Shown here: piece after piece, positions 25,228-33,583 of the stretch
Numbering within the stretch: the stretch's first letter is position 1
How the letters are laid out: each line of letters starts with the position of its first letter
Source of the DNA: Terriglobus saanensis SP1PR4
GTDB lineage: Bacteria; Acidobacteriota; Terriglobia; Terriglobales; Acidobacteriaceae
Assembly (NCBI RefSeq): GCF_000179915.2
Contig: NC_014963.1
Span: 1,612,001-1,676,000, forward strand
Length of the DNA: 64,000 nucleotides
Direction: 5' to 3'
Notes under the pieces: model-generated
Databases searched by the model: none
Seen by the model: only the letters and a program-made list of their open reading frames with translations
What the model was told of the DNA's origin: nothing
Translations under genes and position numbers: made by a program

Positions 25228-27249
25228 ATGAATGCTCTGACATGGATGCGAGATGGGGAGATGGTGGCGCTTGGATGGACGCTGCTGCACTTTTGCTGGC
25301 AGGGAACTGCGATTGCCGTGGTGTATGCGCTGGTCGATCGGATGACGTTTCGCGCGGCGGCGAAGGTGCGCTACGGGATCGCCATGGTGGCCCTGGGGCT
25401 TATGCCGGTGGCGGCGCTGGTGACCTTTGTCGAACAAGAGCGCCTGGTAGTGCACCTGCCGCGTGGCGGGCAGGAGGTTGTTGCCTCGCAGCTTGGGGCG
25501 ATTCACAGCACGCTGGTGAAGGAGCTTCCCCAGGCCGCGCCGATGTTGGCGGACAGCGAGCTCTTTCTTGCGGGGAGTGCTGACCGTCTGCTGCCGTGGG
25601 TCGATGGTGTCTGGCTTGCCGGGGTGTTGTTGCTGGCGCTGCGTGCTGTGGGCGGATGGTGGCAGCTCGAGCATCTTCGACGACGTGCGGAGGCGCTGGT
25701 GCCGACAGAGGTGGAGGCGAGCTTCCTGCGCATCTCACAGCAACTGCGCATGGGGCGCAAGGTCGCGCTGCGGCTCTCCGATGAGCTGATCTCGCCGATG
25801 GCGATGGGTGTGTGGAGGGCGACGGTGATTCTGCCGGTCTCTGCAGTGATGCAGCTGGAGCCTGCGCAACTGGAGGCGGTGCTGGCGCACGAGTTGGCAC
25901 ACATACGGCGATGGGACTACCTCTGCAACCTGCTGCAGACGACGGTGGAGTGCCTGCTGTTCTTCCATCCCGCGGTGTGGTGGGTGAGTCGTCGCACACG
26001 CGACCTGCGAGAGGTTTGTTGCGACGAGGTGGCCGCGAGGACTTGCGAGAGCCCGGTCGTGTATGCCGAGGCGCTTTTGCAACTGGAAGAGCAGCGCACT
26101 GAAAGACTGCAACTGGCGATGGCGCTTGAGGGGCATCGTGGAACTTTATTGATCCGCGTGAGACAGATTCTTGGAGAGGGAATGATCATGGAGCGTAGAA
26201 CGACGAGCGGTACGCGGGTAGCAATTATTGGGGCAGTGGTGTTGGCGCTGCTTCTTGGGTCGAAGGCGGCAAACGGTCTGAAGGTCATCCATCGTTCTGT
26301 GTCTTCTGCCGTTGTCGCACAGCAGGATGTGAGCTCTGTAACTTCTGTTCGTGTGAGTGCGCCTGCGGTGGTGAAGTCCTCTACGGGAGACGCAGATGTC
26401 CAAGCAGACACCAGTCCGAATGTAGTGGCGGAGATGGTGGCATCAACCCCGATGCCCGCGCCGACACCTGCACCCATGGCAACTCCGAATCCCGCTCCGA
26501 CACCGGGCCTGGAGAGCGACGAGGAGACGCCGCAGGGTGGAGCGAACTATCTGCAAAGGATGAAGGATGCGGGCTATCCGCTCGACCTGAACCGGGACCT
26601 GGATACGATCATTTCTTTGCGCAATCTTGGCGTGACGCCGGAGTATGCCAAAGGCATGGCGCAGGTTGGGTTAGGCACACCGACGTTGCATGAGTTGACC
26701 GGCTTGAAAGCGCAGGGTGTAACACCGGAGTATCTCCAGGGTCTGCGTTCGTCGGGTATTGCTCCCACGAGCTTTCATGAAGCGATCTCCGAGAAGGCTG
26801 TGGGTGTGACGCCCGAGTATTCCAGGGAGATCGCGGCGCTCGGCATTGGAACTCCGACGACGCACGATCTTATCAGCCTGAGGGCCCAGGGCATCACGCC
26901 GGAATATGTGGCGGAGCTGAAAGCTTCTGGTCTTGTGGCGAGAGACCTTCATGAGCTTGCGGGCATGAAAGCAGTGGGTGTGAACCCCGAATATGCGAAG
27001 GCGATGATGGCGACGGGGTATCCCGATATGACGCCGCATGAACTTGTGTCTTTGCGGGCACAGGGTGTTACACCGGAGTATGCGCGATGGGTGAAGCAGA
27101 GTTTCCCTAACGCGGACATGCACAGCCTGCGGCAGGGTGGCGTGTTTCATGTGGATGCTGATTTCGTTGCGAAGGCGAAGGCGCATGGATTTACCGATAC
27201 GAGCTTCGACAAACTGGTGAAGCTGAAGATGACGGGCCTTCTGGACTAA
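25228..27249 (+). CDS. BlaR1-like M56 metalloprotease with a tail of 29-residue repeats
   Basis: A 673-residue integral membrane protease. Hydrophobic segments lie near residues 13-36, 49-67, 121-141 and 331-346, with the zinc site HELAH at 221-225 and a further acidic ligand likely in REVCCDE. It would cleave a cytoplasmic target, presumably the BlaI encoded just upstream. BlaR1/MecR1 end in a penicillin-binding sensor, but this one has a Pro-rich linker (407-426) and then six GVTPEY-type repeats at 468, 497, 526, 555, 584 and 613, exactly 29 residues apart. The sensed signal is therefore unlikely to be a beta-lactam. The ribosome site GAGG lies 7 bases before the ATG. Confidence 0.88.
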   Translation: MNALTWMRDGEMVALGWTLLHFCWQGTAIAVVYALVDRMTFRAAAKVRYGIAMVALGLMPVAALVTFVEQERLVVHLPRGGQEVVASQLGAIHSTLVKELPQAAPMLADSELFLAGSADRLLPWVDGVWLAGVLLLALRAVGGWWQLEHLRRRAEALVPTEVEASFLRISQQLRMGRKVALRLSDELISPMAMGVWRATVILPVSAVMQLEPAQLEAVLAHELAHIRRWDYLCNLLQTTVECLLFFHPAVWWVSRRTRDLREVCCDEVAARTCESPVVYAEALLQLEEQRTERLQLAMALEGHRGTLLIRVRQILGEGMIMERRTTSGTRVAIIGAVVLALLLGSKAANGLKVIHRSVSSAVVAQQDVSSVTSVRVSAPAVVKSSTGDADVQADTSPNVVAEMVASTPMPAPTPAPMATPNPAPTPGLESDEETPQGGANYLQRMKDAGYPLDLNRDLDTIISLRNLGVTPEYAKGMAQVGLGTPTLHELTGLKAQGVTPEYLQGLRSSGIAPTSFHEAISEKAVGVTPEYSREIAALGIGTPTTHDLISLRAQGITPEYVAELKASGLVARDLHELAGMKAVGVNPEYAKAMMATGYPDMTPHELVSLRAQGVTPEYARWVKQSFPNADMHSLRQGGVFHVDADFVAKAKAHGFTDTSFDKLVKLKMTGLLD

Positions 27250-27284
27250 GCAGTCTCTAACCAATCACACAAGGGAGAATCGCG

Positions 27285-28079
27285 ATGAAACGCATGGGTA
27301 TGGCATTGCTGCTGGTTGGGCTTTCTGGAGTTTCGACGATCGGTTATGGAGAGACTTTGTCTGGTCTTTGCATGGTCTCGTCGGCGCACAACGTCGTTCG
27401 CGATCTTGATACTGCCGATCTCCTGCTTCACAGGACCGGATGCGATAACGAAGAGTATCACTGCGGCAATTCGGAAAACTCCAACATCGCGTGGAGCAGA
27501 TGGAGCGGCGTCTCACCCGAGGCATTAAGGCAGGAGGGGGCGGTGCTTACTGCAGAGATGAAGGGCGAAGCTGGGGCACTGCGCTGCTCAGGAACAGTGC
27601 ATGAAGGCATTCTCGCCGGGAAGTATGAGTTCACACCGAACGCTGAGTTCGTACAGAAGATGGCGGCGATGGGCTTCGACGAGATCACGACGCGCAAGCA
27701 AGAGGGATTTCTGACGCTGGACGTTACTACGGGGTGGGTTCGCCAGGTCAAGGACGCAGGAGTGACTGAACTTTCGACGAACAAGCTGATGGGTCTGCGA
27801 GCGCTGCATGTCGATCCGGAGTATATCCGCGCGATGGCCGCCGCCGGTTACCCGGAGTTGCGCGCCAACAAACTTACGGAGATGAAGGCCGTTGGTGTGA
27901 CGCCAGAGAAGGCAGCGGAGGCAAAGTCGCTCGGCTTCAATCCTTCAGAGCAGGAGTTGATCCAGATGAGCATCTTCAAGATCGACCGGCCCTTTGTTGA
28001 ACGGATGCGGAGCAAGGGACTCAATGATCTGACGCTTGCGAAGCTGATCAAGGTCAAGATCTTCAAGCTGGAAGAGTGA
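27285..28079 (+). CDS. Secreted protein sharing the repeats of the M56 protease
   Basis: A 264-residue exported protein: signal peptide (MKRMGMALLLVGLSGV), an N-terminal domain of about 100 residues with four to five cysteines, then helical repeats of the same kind as the M56 tail (ALHVDPEYIRAMAAAGYPEL, MKAVGVTPEKAAEAKSLGF). Both proteins close with a matching capping unit: IFKIDRPFVERMRSKGLNDL here, VFHVDADFVAKAKAHGFTDT there, each followed by a K-L-x-K-x-K segment. It lies 35 bases after the protease. It could be a ligand, competitor or substrate of the protease sensor. No known function. Confidence 0.78.
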   Translation: MKRMGMALLLVGLSGVSTIGYGETLSGLCMVSSAHNVVRDLDTADLLLHRTGCDNEEYHCGNSENSNIAWSRWSGVSPEALRQEGAVLTAEMKGEAGALRCSGTVHEGILAGKYEFTPNAEFVQKMAAMGFDEITTRKQEGFLTLDVTTGWVRQVKDAGVTELSTNKLMGLRALHVDPEYIRAMAAAGYPELRANKLTEMKAVGVTPEKAAEAKSLGFNPSEQELIQMSIFKIDRPFVERMRSKGLNDLTLAKLIKVKIFKLEE

Positions 28080-28102
28080 TCGAGTGATTGCGAGGAAAAG
28101 AT

Positions 28103-28411
28103 ATGAGAACTCCGAGGCGTTGGTTTGTCGCATTGCTTGCACTCGCTGTGACTGCTTCCCTGGCCGAAGCAGCCAAGTCGATCACTGATTCTCGCAAACC
28201 GCAGACGGTCGTAAGAGAGAACGCCTATGTGTCCACACAGGGGGAGTGGGGCGTTCACCCGACGGAGAAGCGCCACTCCTCTTTTCTTGTGTATCTTTCG
28301 TATGGCCCGCGTTCGTTGTCGGTGGATTGTTCTTCCAGGCGCTGTGTCATTGAGTTTGCGGGCGCGGAAAAGGGTTCCTCTCTTTCGATCGGAGAGCACC
28401 CGGCGGCTTAG
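28103..28411 (+). CDS. Small exported protein of unknown function
   Basis: A 102-residue protein with a signal peptide (RRWFVALLALAVTASLAEAA) and a short mature domain containing two cysteines (SVDCSSRRCVIEFAG) that could form a disulfide. The ATG at 28103 has GAGG 8 bases upstream; an in-frame TTG at 28088 is rejected. It is 23 bases after the repeat protein, so it probably belongs to the blaI-M56 operon. Its end overlaps the convergent membrane protein gene by four bases. No family recognised. Confidence 0.6.
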   Translation: MRTPRRWFVALLALAVTASLAEAAKSITDSRKPQTVVRENAYVSTQGEWGVHPTEKRHSSFLVYLSYGPRSLSVDCSSRRCVIEFAGAEKGSSLSIGEHPAA

Positions 28412-29139
28412 GTCTGGCGGAAGGATTGCGCAACGATGTGAAGCTTGTGCGGACGGTCTCTCCACGCGGTCATGACGAGGAACCATACGGGCCAGCTGAG
28501 TACCCAGTTCGGAAACCAAAAACCGCTGCTACTCCATGTGTGAATGCTCAGCAACGTGATTCCGATGGCCATAGCGAGTGCTGGTTTGAATTTGATCTGT
28601 GCGAATCGAAGCCCATGACTTACGCCACAGATCGCGGGAAAGAGAAACAGGACGAGGGAGAAGCGTGACAGGAATGCCACGTGAAATCTGGACATACAGA
28701 AGAGGCACGGGATGAACGCAGAGATCGCGCTGACGCTTACCGTTCGTCGTGAGACCGATCCCATGACGAAGCCTCCCGTCCACGACCATCCGATAAGGAG
28801 CAGGACATTGCATACGAACAGAGCGAGTCCCGGCCCTACGATGAGTTCTGATGCGTGTTCGACTTTCGATCCTAAGAGGCGTTGACAGGTCTGGCTGACA
28901 TGGAGTGAGAGGCCTATGAGCAAAAAGCTGCAGGGCACGGCGAGTCCCAGTGAAGTAAGCCAGGGTCGCCAGCTCTTCCATATTTCAAGCTTTCTGCGGA
29001 CAACGAGACCAAGAACGTCGCGTAGAGCCAGCCCTCCGAATACGCCGGTCTCTTCCAAATCGCCCAGTACCGCTTCGCGCTCGTTATACTCCAACAACTG
29101 CGAAAACACTTCGACGCAGGTCTGGACGAGGCTGCTCAT
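28408..29139 (-). CDS. PadR-associated membrane protein
   Basis: A 243-residue inner-membrane protein. The N-terminal cytoplasmic segment LLEYNEREAVLGDLEETG has the LGDLEE motif seen in Acidobacteriota proteins encoded beside PadR regulators (permease-prefix-like). About six hydrophobic segments follow. Its ATG overlaps the padR stop as ATGA, so the two are translationally coupled. A homologous transport or signalling function is not clear, and no ATPase is adjacent. An in-frame start ten codons upstream, inside padR, is rejected. Confidence 0.72.
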   Translation of the reverse strand: MSSLVQTCVEVFSQLLEYNEREAVLGDLEETGVFGGLALRDVLGLVVRRKLEIWKSWRPWLTSLGLAVPCSFLLIGLSLHVSQTCQRLLGSKVEHASELIVGPGLALFVCNVLLLIGWSWTGGFVMGSVSRRTVSVSAISAFIPCLFCMSRFHVAFLSRFSLVLFLFPAICGVSHGLRFAQIKFKPALAMAIGITLLSIHTWSSSGFWFPNWVLSWPVWFLVMTAWRDRPHKLHIVAQSFRQT

Positions 29140-29465
29140 GAGAGGCTCCCACCTTTTTCCATGGCCCAACGGGCGTTCATGCTGACGCGCATGACGACAT
29201 CGTAGAAGTTCTTTGCTGCCAGCTCTCCCGTTTCAGTCACCAGCACCATGCGCTTGGCTCGCCCTCCGCGCTGAGGAGTGGCTTCCCCCATCCAGGTCTT
29301 GAGCAGGCCCTTCTTCTCGAGGCGCTCGATCGTGGTGTAAAGTGCGCCAATCGAGCACTTTCGCAGGGTGCTGGCTTCGATTTCTTCGCGAATGGCGGCG
29401 CCGTAGGCCTTGTCTCCAAGTCCTGCGGCGGCGGTAATCAGGGCGTATTCAAATTCACCAAGCAT
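29136..29465 (-). CDS. PadR-family transcriptional regulator
   Basis: A 109-residue winged-helix repressor of the short PadR type: MLGEFEYALITAAAGLGDKAYG, the recognition-helix region CSIGALYTTIERLEKKGLL, and the wing GGRAKRMVLVTETG. Members respond to phenolics, drugs or membrane stress and usually repress their own operon. It precedes the membrane protein with a four-base overlap. Its promoter contains a 10-bp palindrome in the spacer. Confidence 0.9.
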   Translation of the reverse strand: MLGEFEYALITAAAGLGDKAYGAAIREEIEASTLRKCSIGALYTTIERLEKKGLLKTWMGEATPQRGGRAKRMVLVTETGELAAKNFYDVVMRVSMNARWAMEKGGSLS

Positions 29466-29476
29466 GATTTGAATTA

Positions 29477-29506
29477 CATTGTGGTACTAAGCTTAGGGCC
29501 TGTCAA
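29477..29506 (-). promoter_or_regulatory. padR promoter with palindrome
   Basis: On the minus strand: -35 TTGACA (29506-29501) and a -10 like CACAAT about 17 bases on (near 29483-29478). The palindrome CTAAGCTTAG (29487-29496) sits in the spacer. The -10 box ends about 12 bases before the ATG, so the leader is very short. Confidence 0.55.
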
Positions 29507-29750
29507 GAACTTTGATCTTATGGCATGATCTCCAGAACGTGTTTTACGATCCTGCGCTTTCGGATCGTGGTCCTGGGGCCACGAAGCAGCTTGCAAAGCC
29601 GTCAGATTTTGCTTTGCACTCTCTCTTTGCTGCGCGACATCCAATTCCTCAACGTTGGCGAATTCGCGATGGCCGTTCCATTGGGAAGGTTGCTGAAACC
29701 CTCCTTGTCACCAGAATCGACCGCATTGCGGCGCGATCCGGGAGAAGTAC

Positions 29751-30782
29751 ATGAAGAAGTCTGAAGTCTTTCAGGCATGGGCCATGATTCTGGCCGGACG
29801 CGCGCCTTCGCTTTCCATTGAAATTACAAAAGAGTGTCCTTTGCGCTGCCCCGGCTGCTATGCCTTCGACGCGGCGCATCTTGGCGGGACCACGGAATTG
29901 CGCCAGCTCTCCGATTTCAAAGGAGATGTGCTGATCGAGAAGATTCTCGCTTTGATCGACGAGCACAAGCCGCTGCATCTCTCGCTGGTGGGGGGCGATC
30001 CGTTGGTCCGCTACCGAGAGCTTGAAGCCCTCCTGCCGCAGATCGAGAGCCGTGGTGTGCATACACAGGTTGTGACGAGTGCTTTTCGGATTATTCCGCC
30101 TGCGTGGAAGGAGTACAAGAAGCTGAACGTTGTGGTCTCCATCGATGGTCTGCAGCCGGAGCACGATGCGCGGAGAAAGCCTGCGACCTATGAACGCATT
30201 TTAAAGAACATCCAGGGCTCAAAGGTTTCGATCCACTGCACGATCACGTCGCAGATCGTGGAGCGGCCGGGTTATCTCGACGAGTTTCTGGCGTTCTGGT
30301 GCAGTCGTCCGGAGATTACGAGGGTCTGGTTCAGTTTGTTTACGCCGCAGATGGGCGCTACGGATCTGGAGATTCTTTCGCCTTCGCAGCGTATGCAGGT
30401 GATTGCCGAGTTGCGGGAGCTGCGTTTGAAGTATCCGAAGCTCGACATGCCGGAACCTGTGCTGGAAGAGATTGCGTCGCCTCCAAAGAACCCGGAGGAG
30501 TGCATCTTTGCGAGGACAACGGAGACGATCTCCGCTGACCTGAAGACGCGGATTGGACCGTGCCAGTTTGGGGGCGAGCCGGATTGCGAGCAGTGTGGAT
30601 GCCTGGCTTCGATGGGGCTTGCAGCGGTTGGCAATTACAAGTTGGTGGGTCCACTGACTGCAGGACACCTCTTCAAAGCTTCTGACCGTGTGGGGAAAAG
30701 ATGGAGAAAATTGCGCGGTAGCCTGCAAAGGACGCAAGTTGTTGATCCAGAACCAGTGCCCTTCAAGATCCTGCAAAGCTGA
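29751..30782 (+). CDS. Radical SAM protein with C-terminal cysteine cluster
   Basis: A 343-residue radical SAM enzyme. The [4Fe-4S] motif is CPLRCPGC (Cys29, Cys33, Cys36), followed by the SAM-binding strand LSLVGGDPLVRYREL and the VVVSIDGLQPEHDARR segment typical of the fold. A C-terminal cluster, Cys251, Cys271, Cys279, Cys282 and Cys284, may hold an auxiliary iron-sulfur cluster, as in SPASM-type proteins. The substrate is unknown; no peptide precursor or partner gene is adjacent. The ribosome site GGGAGAAG is 4 bases before the ATG. It ends 48 bases before the cobalamin riboswitch. Confidence 0.85.
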   Translation: MKKSEVFQAWAMILAGRAPSLSIEITKECPLRCPGCYAFDAAHLGGTTELRQLSDFKGDVLIEKILALIDEHKPLHLSLVGGDPLVRYRELEALLPQIESRGVHTQVVTSAFRIIPPAWKEYKKLNVVVSIDGLQPEHDARRKPATYERILKNIQGSKVSIHCTITSQIVERPGYLDEFLAFWCSRPEITRVWFSLFTPQMGATDLEILSPSQRMQVIAELRELRLKYPKLDMPEPVLEEIASPPKNPEECIFARTTETISADLKTRIGPCQFGGEPDCEQCGCLASMGLAAVGNYKLVGPLTAGHLFKASDRVGKRWRKLRGSLQRTQVVDPEPVPFKILQS

Positions 30783-30829
30783 TGCAGGTTCGAGGTCGGC
30801 AAAGCTCTTCCGATGTAAAGTAGGAGTGT

Positions 30830-31002
30830 GCAGGTCAAAGTCTCGCGAGAGAACTTTGTTAAACGGGAAGCCGGTGTAACTCCGGCGCTGTCCCGCAGCG
30901 GTAATGGGAGCGAAACGTTGCAAGGCGCGAGCCAACGCACTGTCTCAACGAGATGGGAAGCGGCGATGGAGTAGGTTGCCCAGAGTCCGAAGACCGGCCT
31001 GC
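30830..31002 (+). ncRNA. Cobalamin (adenosylcobalamin-type) riboswitch
   Basis: The 5' leader of metE shows the B12 aptamer core AAACGGGAAGCCGGTGTAA (from 30861), CTCCGGCGCTGTCCCGCAGC and the 3' B12-box-like AGTCCGAAGACCGGCCTGC. A 7-bp P1 helix closes it: GCAGGTC (30830-30836) with GGCCTGC (30996-31002), one G-U pair. Cobalamin binding should shut off metE when vitamin B12 allows a B12-dependent methionine synthase to work. Confidence 0.93.
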
Positions 31003-31131
31003 CGCCACCACCATGGAAGCGCTGTGCGCTCACCGTGGGTGCGTTTGAGGATACCGCTCTCGTGGATTGGACCGGTGACCACTGCTGCATCTCCGTGCGA
31101 TTTCGCAGGGCGGTGTTGCCTGCGCATGGGT

Positions 31132-31158
31132 GGTTCTTCCGTACTCCAGGAGAGAACC
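31132..31158 (+). promoter_or_regulatory. Hairpin sequestering the metE ribosome site
   Basis: GGTTCT-TCC (31132-31140) can pair with GGA-G-AGAACC (31149-31158), enclosing most of the AGGAG (31148-31152) that serves metE 9 bases downstream. It lies beyond the riboswitch aptamer and looks like a translational expression platform. Confidence 0.6.
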
Positions 31159-31161
31159 GAG

Positions 31162-33447
31162 ATGGTTGCAGGTGTAGTTTCTTTGTCCCCGACAGTGAAG
31201 TTGAAGACAGCAAATTTGGGCTTTCCGCGTATGGGGCGTCAGCGTGAGTTGAAGTTCGCGCTGGAGGGTTTTTGGGCAGGCAAGCGGACAGAGTCCGAAC
31301 TTCTTGAAGTGGCCTCGAGCTTGCGCGCCGAGCATTGGAAGTCGCAGAAGGCAGCGGGTCTCGACTTCGTTCCCTCGAATGACTTTTCGCTTTACGACCA
31401 GGTGCTGGATGCGCTGGTCCTCGTAGGAGCAACTCCGGAGCGCTTTGGCACTGGGCCGGTAACGCTGGAGCGTTATTTTGCCATGGCGCGGAACAGCCGT
31501 GAACAGACAGCGATGGAGATGACGAAGTGGTTCGATACGAACTACCACTATCTCGTGCCGGAGTGGTCTGAAGGAATCTCGTTTGAAGTGGATACGACCA
31601 AGCTGTTGACCGAGGTGCGCGAGGCACGTGCGCTTGGCATCGAAACGCGTCCGGTGCTTGTTGGACCGTTGACTCTGCTTCTGCTGGGTAAGGGCATTGA
31701 CGGGGCGTTCGATCCGATGACGTTGTTACCGAAGATCACGTCCGCCTACAGACAGGTACTCGAAGCACTTGCCGCAGAGCGTGTGGAGTGGGTGCAGATC
31801 GATGAGCCGATGCTGGTGACCGATCTGGAGACCGGTGTGGCTGAGAGCTATCGCAGCGTCTATGCCGAACTGGCCATGGTGCCGGTGAAGTTGATGCTGA
31901 CGACGTACTTCGATGCGCTAGGGGACAATCTTTCTCTGGCTGTCGATCTTGGGACGGCTGGCATTCACATTGACGTGGTGCGTGCACCGGAAGAGTTGAA
32001 GGCGGTGATCGCGGCGCTGAAGCCGGAACAGGTGTTGAGCGTCGGTTGTGTGGAAGGACGGAACATCTGGCTGAGCGATTTTGCCGTCGCTTCTGCGCAG
32101 TTGAATGAAGCTGTGGAGGGTCTTGGAGCGGAGCGTGTTCTTGCTGCTCCTTCCTGCTCTCTGTTGCATGTTCCACATGATCTCGGTAGCGAGATCAAGC
32201 TGCCTTCGCGGATCAAGAGCTGGCTACGGTTTGCGACGGAGAAGGTTGCTGAAGTTGTGGCGCTGGGCACGGGCGACGTGGCTGCCGCGCAGGCCAATGC
32301 GGCTGCAGTGGCCGATCGTGAGGCGGCGGAGACGACCACCAATGCGAAGGTTCGTGCGGCGCTGGCTGAGCTCCAGGCGACCGACTTCGCGCGCGCTTCG
32401 GCCTATACCCAGAGGGCGATTGTGCAGAGGGAAGAGCTTGGGCTTCCGTTGCTGCCGACGACGACGATAGGGTCGTTCCCGCAGACGGCGGAGGTGCGTA
32501 AGCATCGCGCGGCACGGAAGAAAGGTCATGAGACTGCGGATGAGTATGAAGCGTTCCTAAAGAAGGCGATTACAGAGTGTGTCCGCGAGCAGGAGCGCAT
32601 TGGGCTGGATGTCCTGGTGCACGGTGAGTTCGAGCGCAACGACATGGTGGAGTACTTTGCCGAGTTCCTGGATGGCTTTGCGTTCACGGAGAACGGCTGG
32701 GTGCAGAGCTACGGATCGCGCTGCGTCAAGCCGCCTGTGATCTATGGCGATGTGTCCCGTCCGACGCCGATGACGTTGAAGTGGACGAGCTATGCTCGTT
32801 CGCTAACGACGCGTCCCATGAAGGGCATGTTGACGGGGCCGATCACGGTCTTGCAGTGGTCCTTTGTTCGGAACGATATTCCGCGGCAGCAGACGGCGTG
32901 GCAGATTGCGCTTGCGTTGCGGGACGAGGTGACGGACCTGGAGGGCATCGGCATCCGCATCATCCAGGTGGATGAGCCTGCGTTGCGTGAGGGGCTTCCT
33001 CTGCGTCGAGCGGATTGGGCTGCGTACCTCGACTGGGCGGTGAAGGCGTTCAAGCTGGCGACTTCTTCCGTTGCCGATGAGACGCAGATCCATACACACA
33101 TGTGCTACTGCGAGTTCGACGACATCCTGCCTGCCATTGCAGCGTTGGATGCGGACGTGATCTCGATGGAGACGGCGCGTTCGCGTATGGAGCTGCTGGA
33201 GGCCTTCCGTGCGCACGCGTATCCGAACGAGATCGGACCGGGCGTGTATGACATCCATTCGCCGCGCGTTCCTTCCGTCGGCGAGATGAGCGAGTTGTTG
33301 ACGCTGGCGTTGGAGGTCCTGAAGCCTGAGCAGATCTGGGTGAATCCAGATTGCGGGTTGAAGACGCGCGGTTGGCCGGAGACGGTGGAGGCCCTGGAGA
33401 ACATGGTCAAAGCTGCTGGCGAGCTGCGGTTGACGTTGAACGCGTAG
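31162..33447 (+). CDS. metE: Cobalamin-independent methionine synthase
   Basis: 5-methyltetrahydropteroyltriglutamate-homocysteine methyltransferase, 761 residues, cytoplasmic, last step of methionine synthesis. The N-terminal barrel opens with ANLGFPRMGRQRELKFALEGFWAG. The catalytic C-terminal barrel has LPTTTIGSFPQT, and the zinc ligands appear in HTHMCYCEFDD (His, Cys), SMETARSRME (Glu) and NPDCGLKTRGW (Cys). The ATG at 31162 (MVAGVV) is chosen: the frame is open upstream, but those codons are riboswitch. Control by a B12 riboswitch plus a ribosome-site hairpin fits its role as the B12-free backup enzyme. Confidence 0.97.
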   Translation: MVAGVVSLSPTVKLKTANLGFPRMGRQRELKFALEGFWAGKRTESELLEVASSLRAEHWKSQKAAGLDFVPSNDFSLYDQVLDALVLVGATPERFGTGPVTLERYFAMARNSREQTAMEMTKWFDTNYHYLVPEWSEGISFEVDTTKLLTEVREARALGIETRPVLVGPLTLLLLGKGIDGAFDPMTLLPKITSAYRQVLEALAAERVEWVQIDEPMLVTDLETGVAESYRSVYAELAMVPVKLMLTTYFDALGDNLSLAVDLGTAGIHIDVVRAPEELKAVIAALKPEQVLSVGCVEGRNIWLSDFAVASAQLNEAVEGLGAERVLAAPSCSLLHVPHDLGSEIKLPSRIKSWLRFATEKVAEVVALGTGDVAAAQANAAAVADREAAETTTNAKVRAALAELQATDFARASAYTQRAIVQREELGLPLLPTTTIGSFPQTAEVRKHRAARKKGHETADEYEAFLKKAITECVREQERIGLDVLVHGEFERNDMVEYFAEFLDGFAFTENGWVQSYGSRCVKPPVIYGDVSRPTPMTLKWTSYARSLTTRPMKGMLTGPITVLQWSFVRNDIPRQQTAWQIALALRDEVTDLEGIGIRIIQVDEPALREGLPLRRADWAAYLDWAVKAFKLATSSVADETQIHTHMCYCEFDDILPAIAALDADVISMETARSRMELLEAFRAHAYPNEIGPGVYDIHSPRVPSVGEMSELLTLALEVLKPEQIWVNPDCGLKTRGWPETVEALENMVKAAGELRLTLNA

Positions 33448-33455
33448 TCTGCTGG

Positions 33456-33490
33456 TGAGGTCTACGGGTGATGGAAGCCCGTAGACCTCA
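33456..33490 (+). terminator. Hairpin after metE
   Basis: A perfect 13-bp inverted repeat (TGAGGTCTACGGG and complement) with a 9-base loop, starting 8 bases after the metE stop. No U-run follows, so it is a terminator or mRNA 3'-end stabiliser. Confidence 0.6.
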
Positions 33491-33583
33491 CTTGCCTCCG
33501 AATATTTTGGCTTGACGCGGTCAGCGATGTCGAGCAGTCTTACTGTGATTGCAGGGATCTTATCCTGCGATCCAGGAGACACG

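Noticed and set aside
26600-27120. Regular repeats that could suggest a CRISPR or DNA repeat array
   Set aside because: The 87-base period is a protein repeat (29 codons); the DNA units are diverged and in frame.
24829-27249. Beta-lactam resistance locus (blaI-blaR1)
   Set aside because: The M56 protein lacks a penicillin-binding sensor and no beta-lactamase gene is adjacent.
29512-29754. 80-codon frame before the radical SAM gene
   Set aside because: No family resemblance or ribosome site, and it overlaps the radical SAM start.
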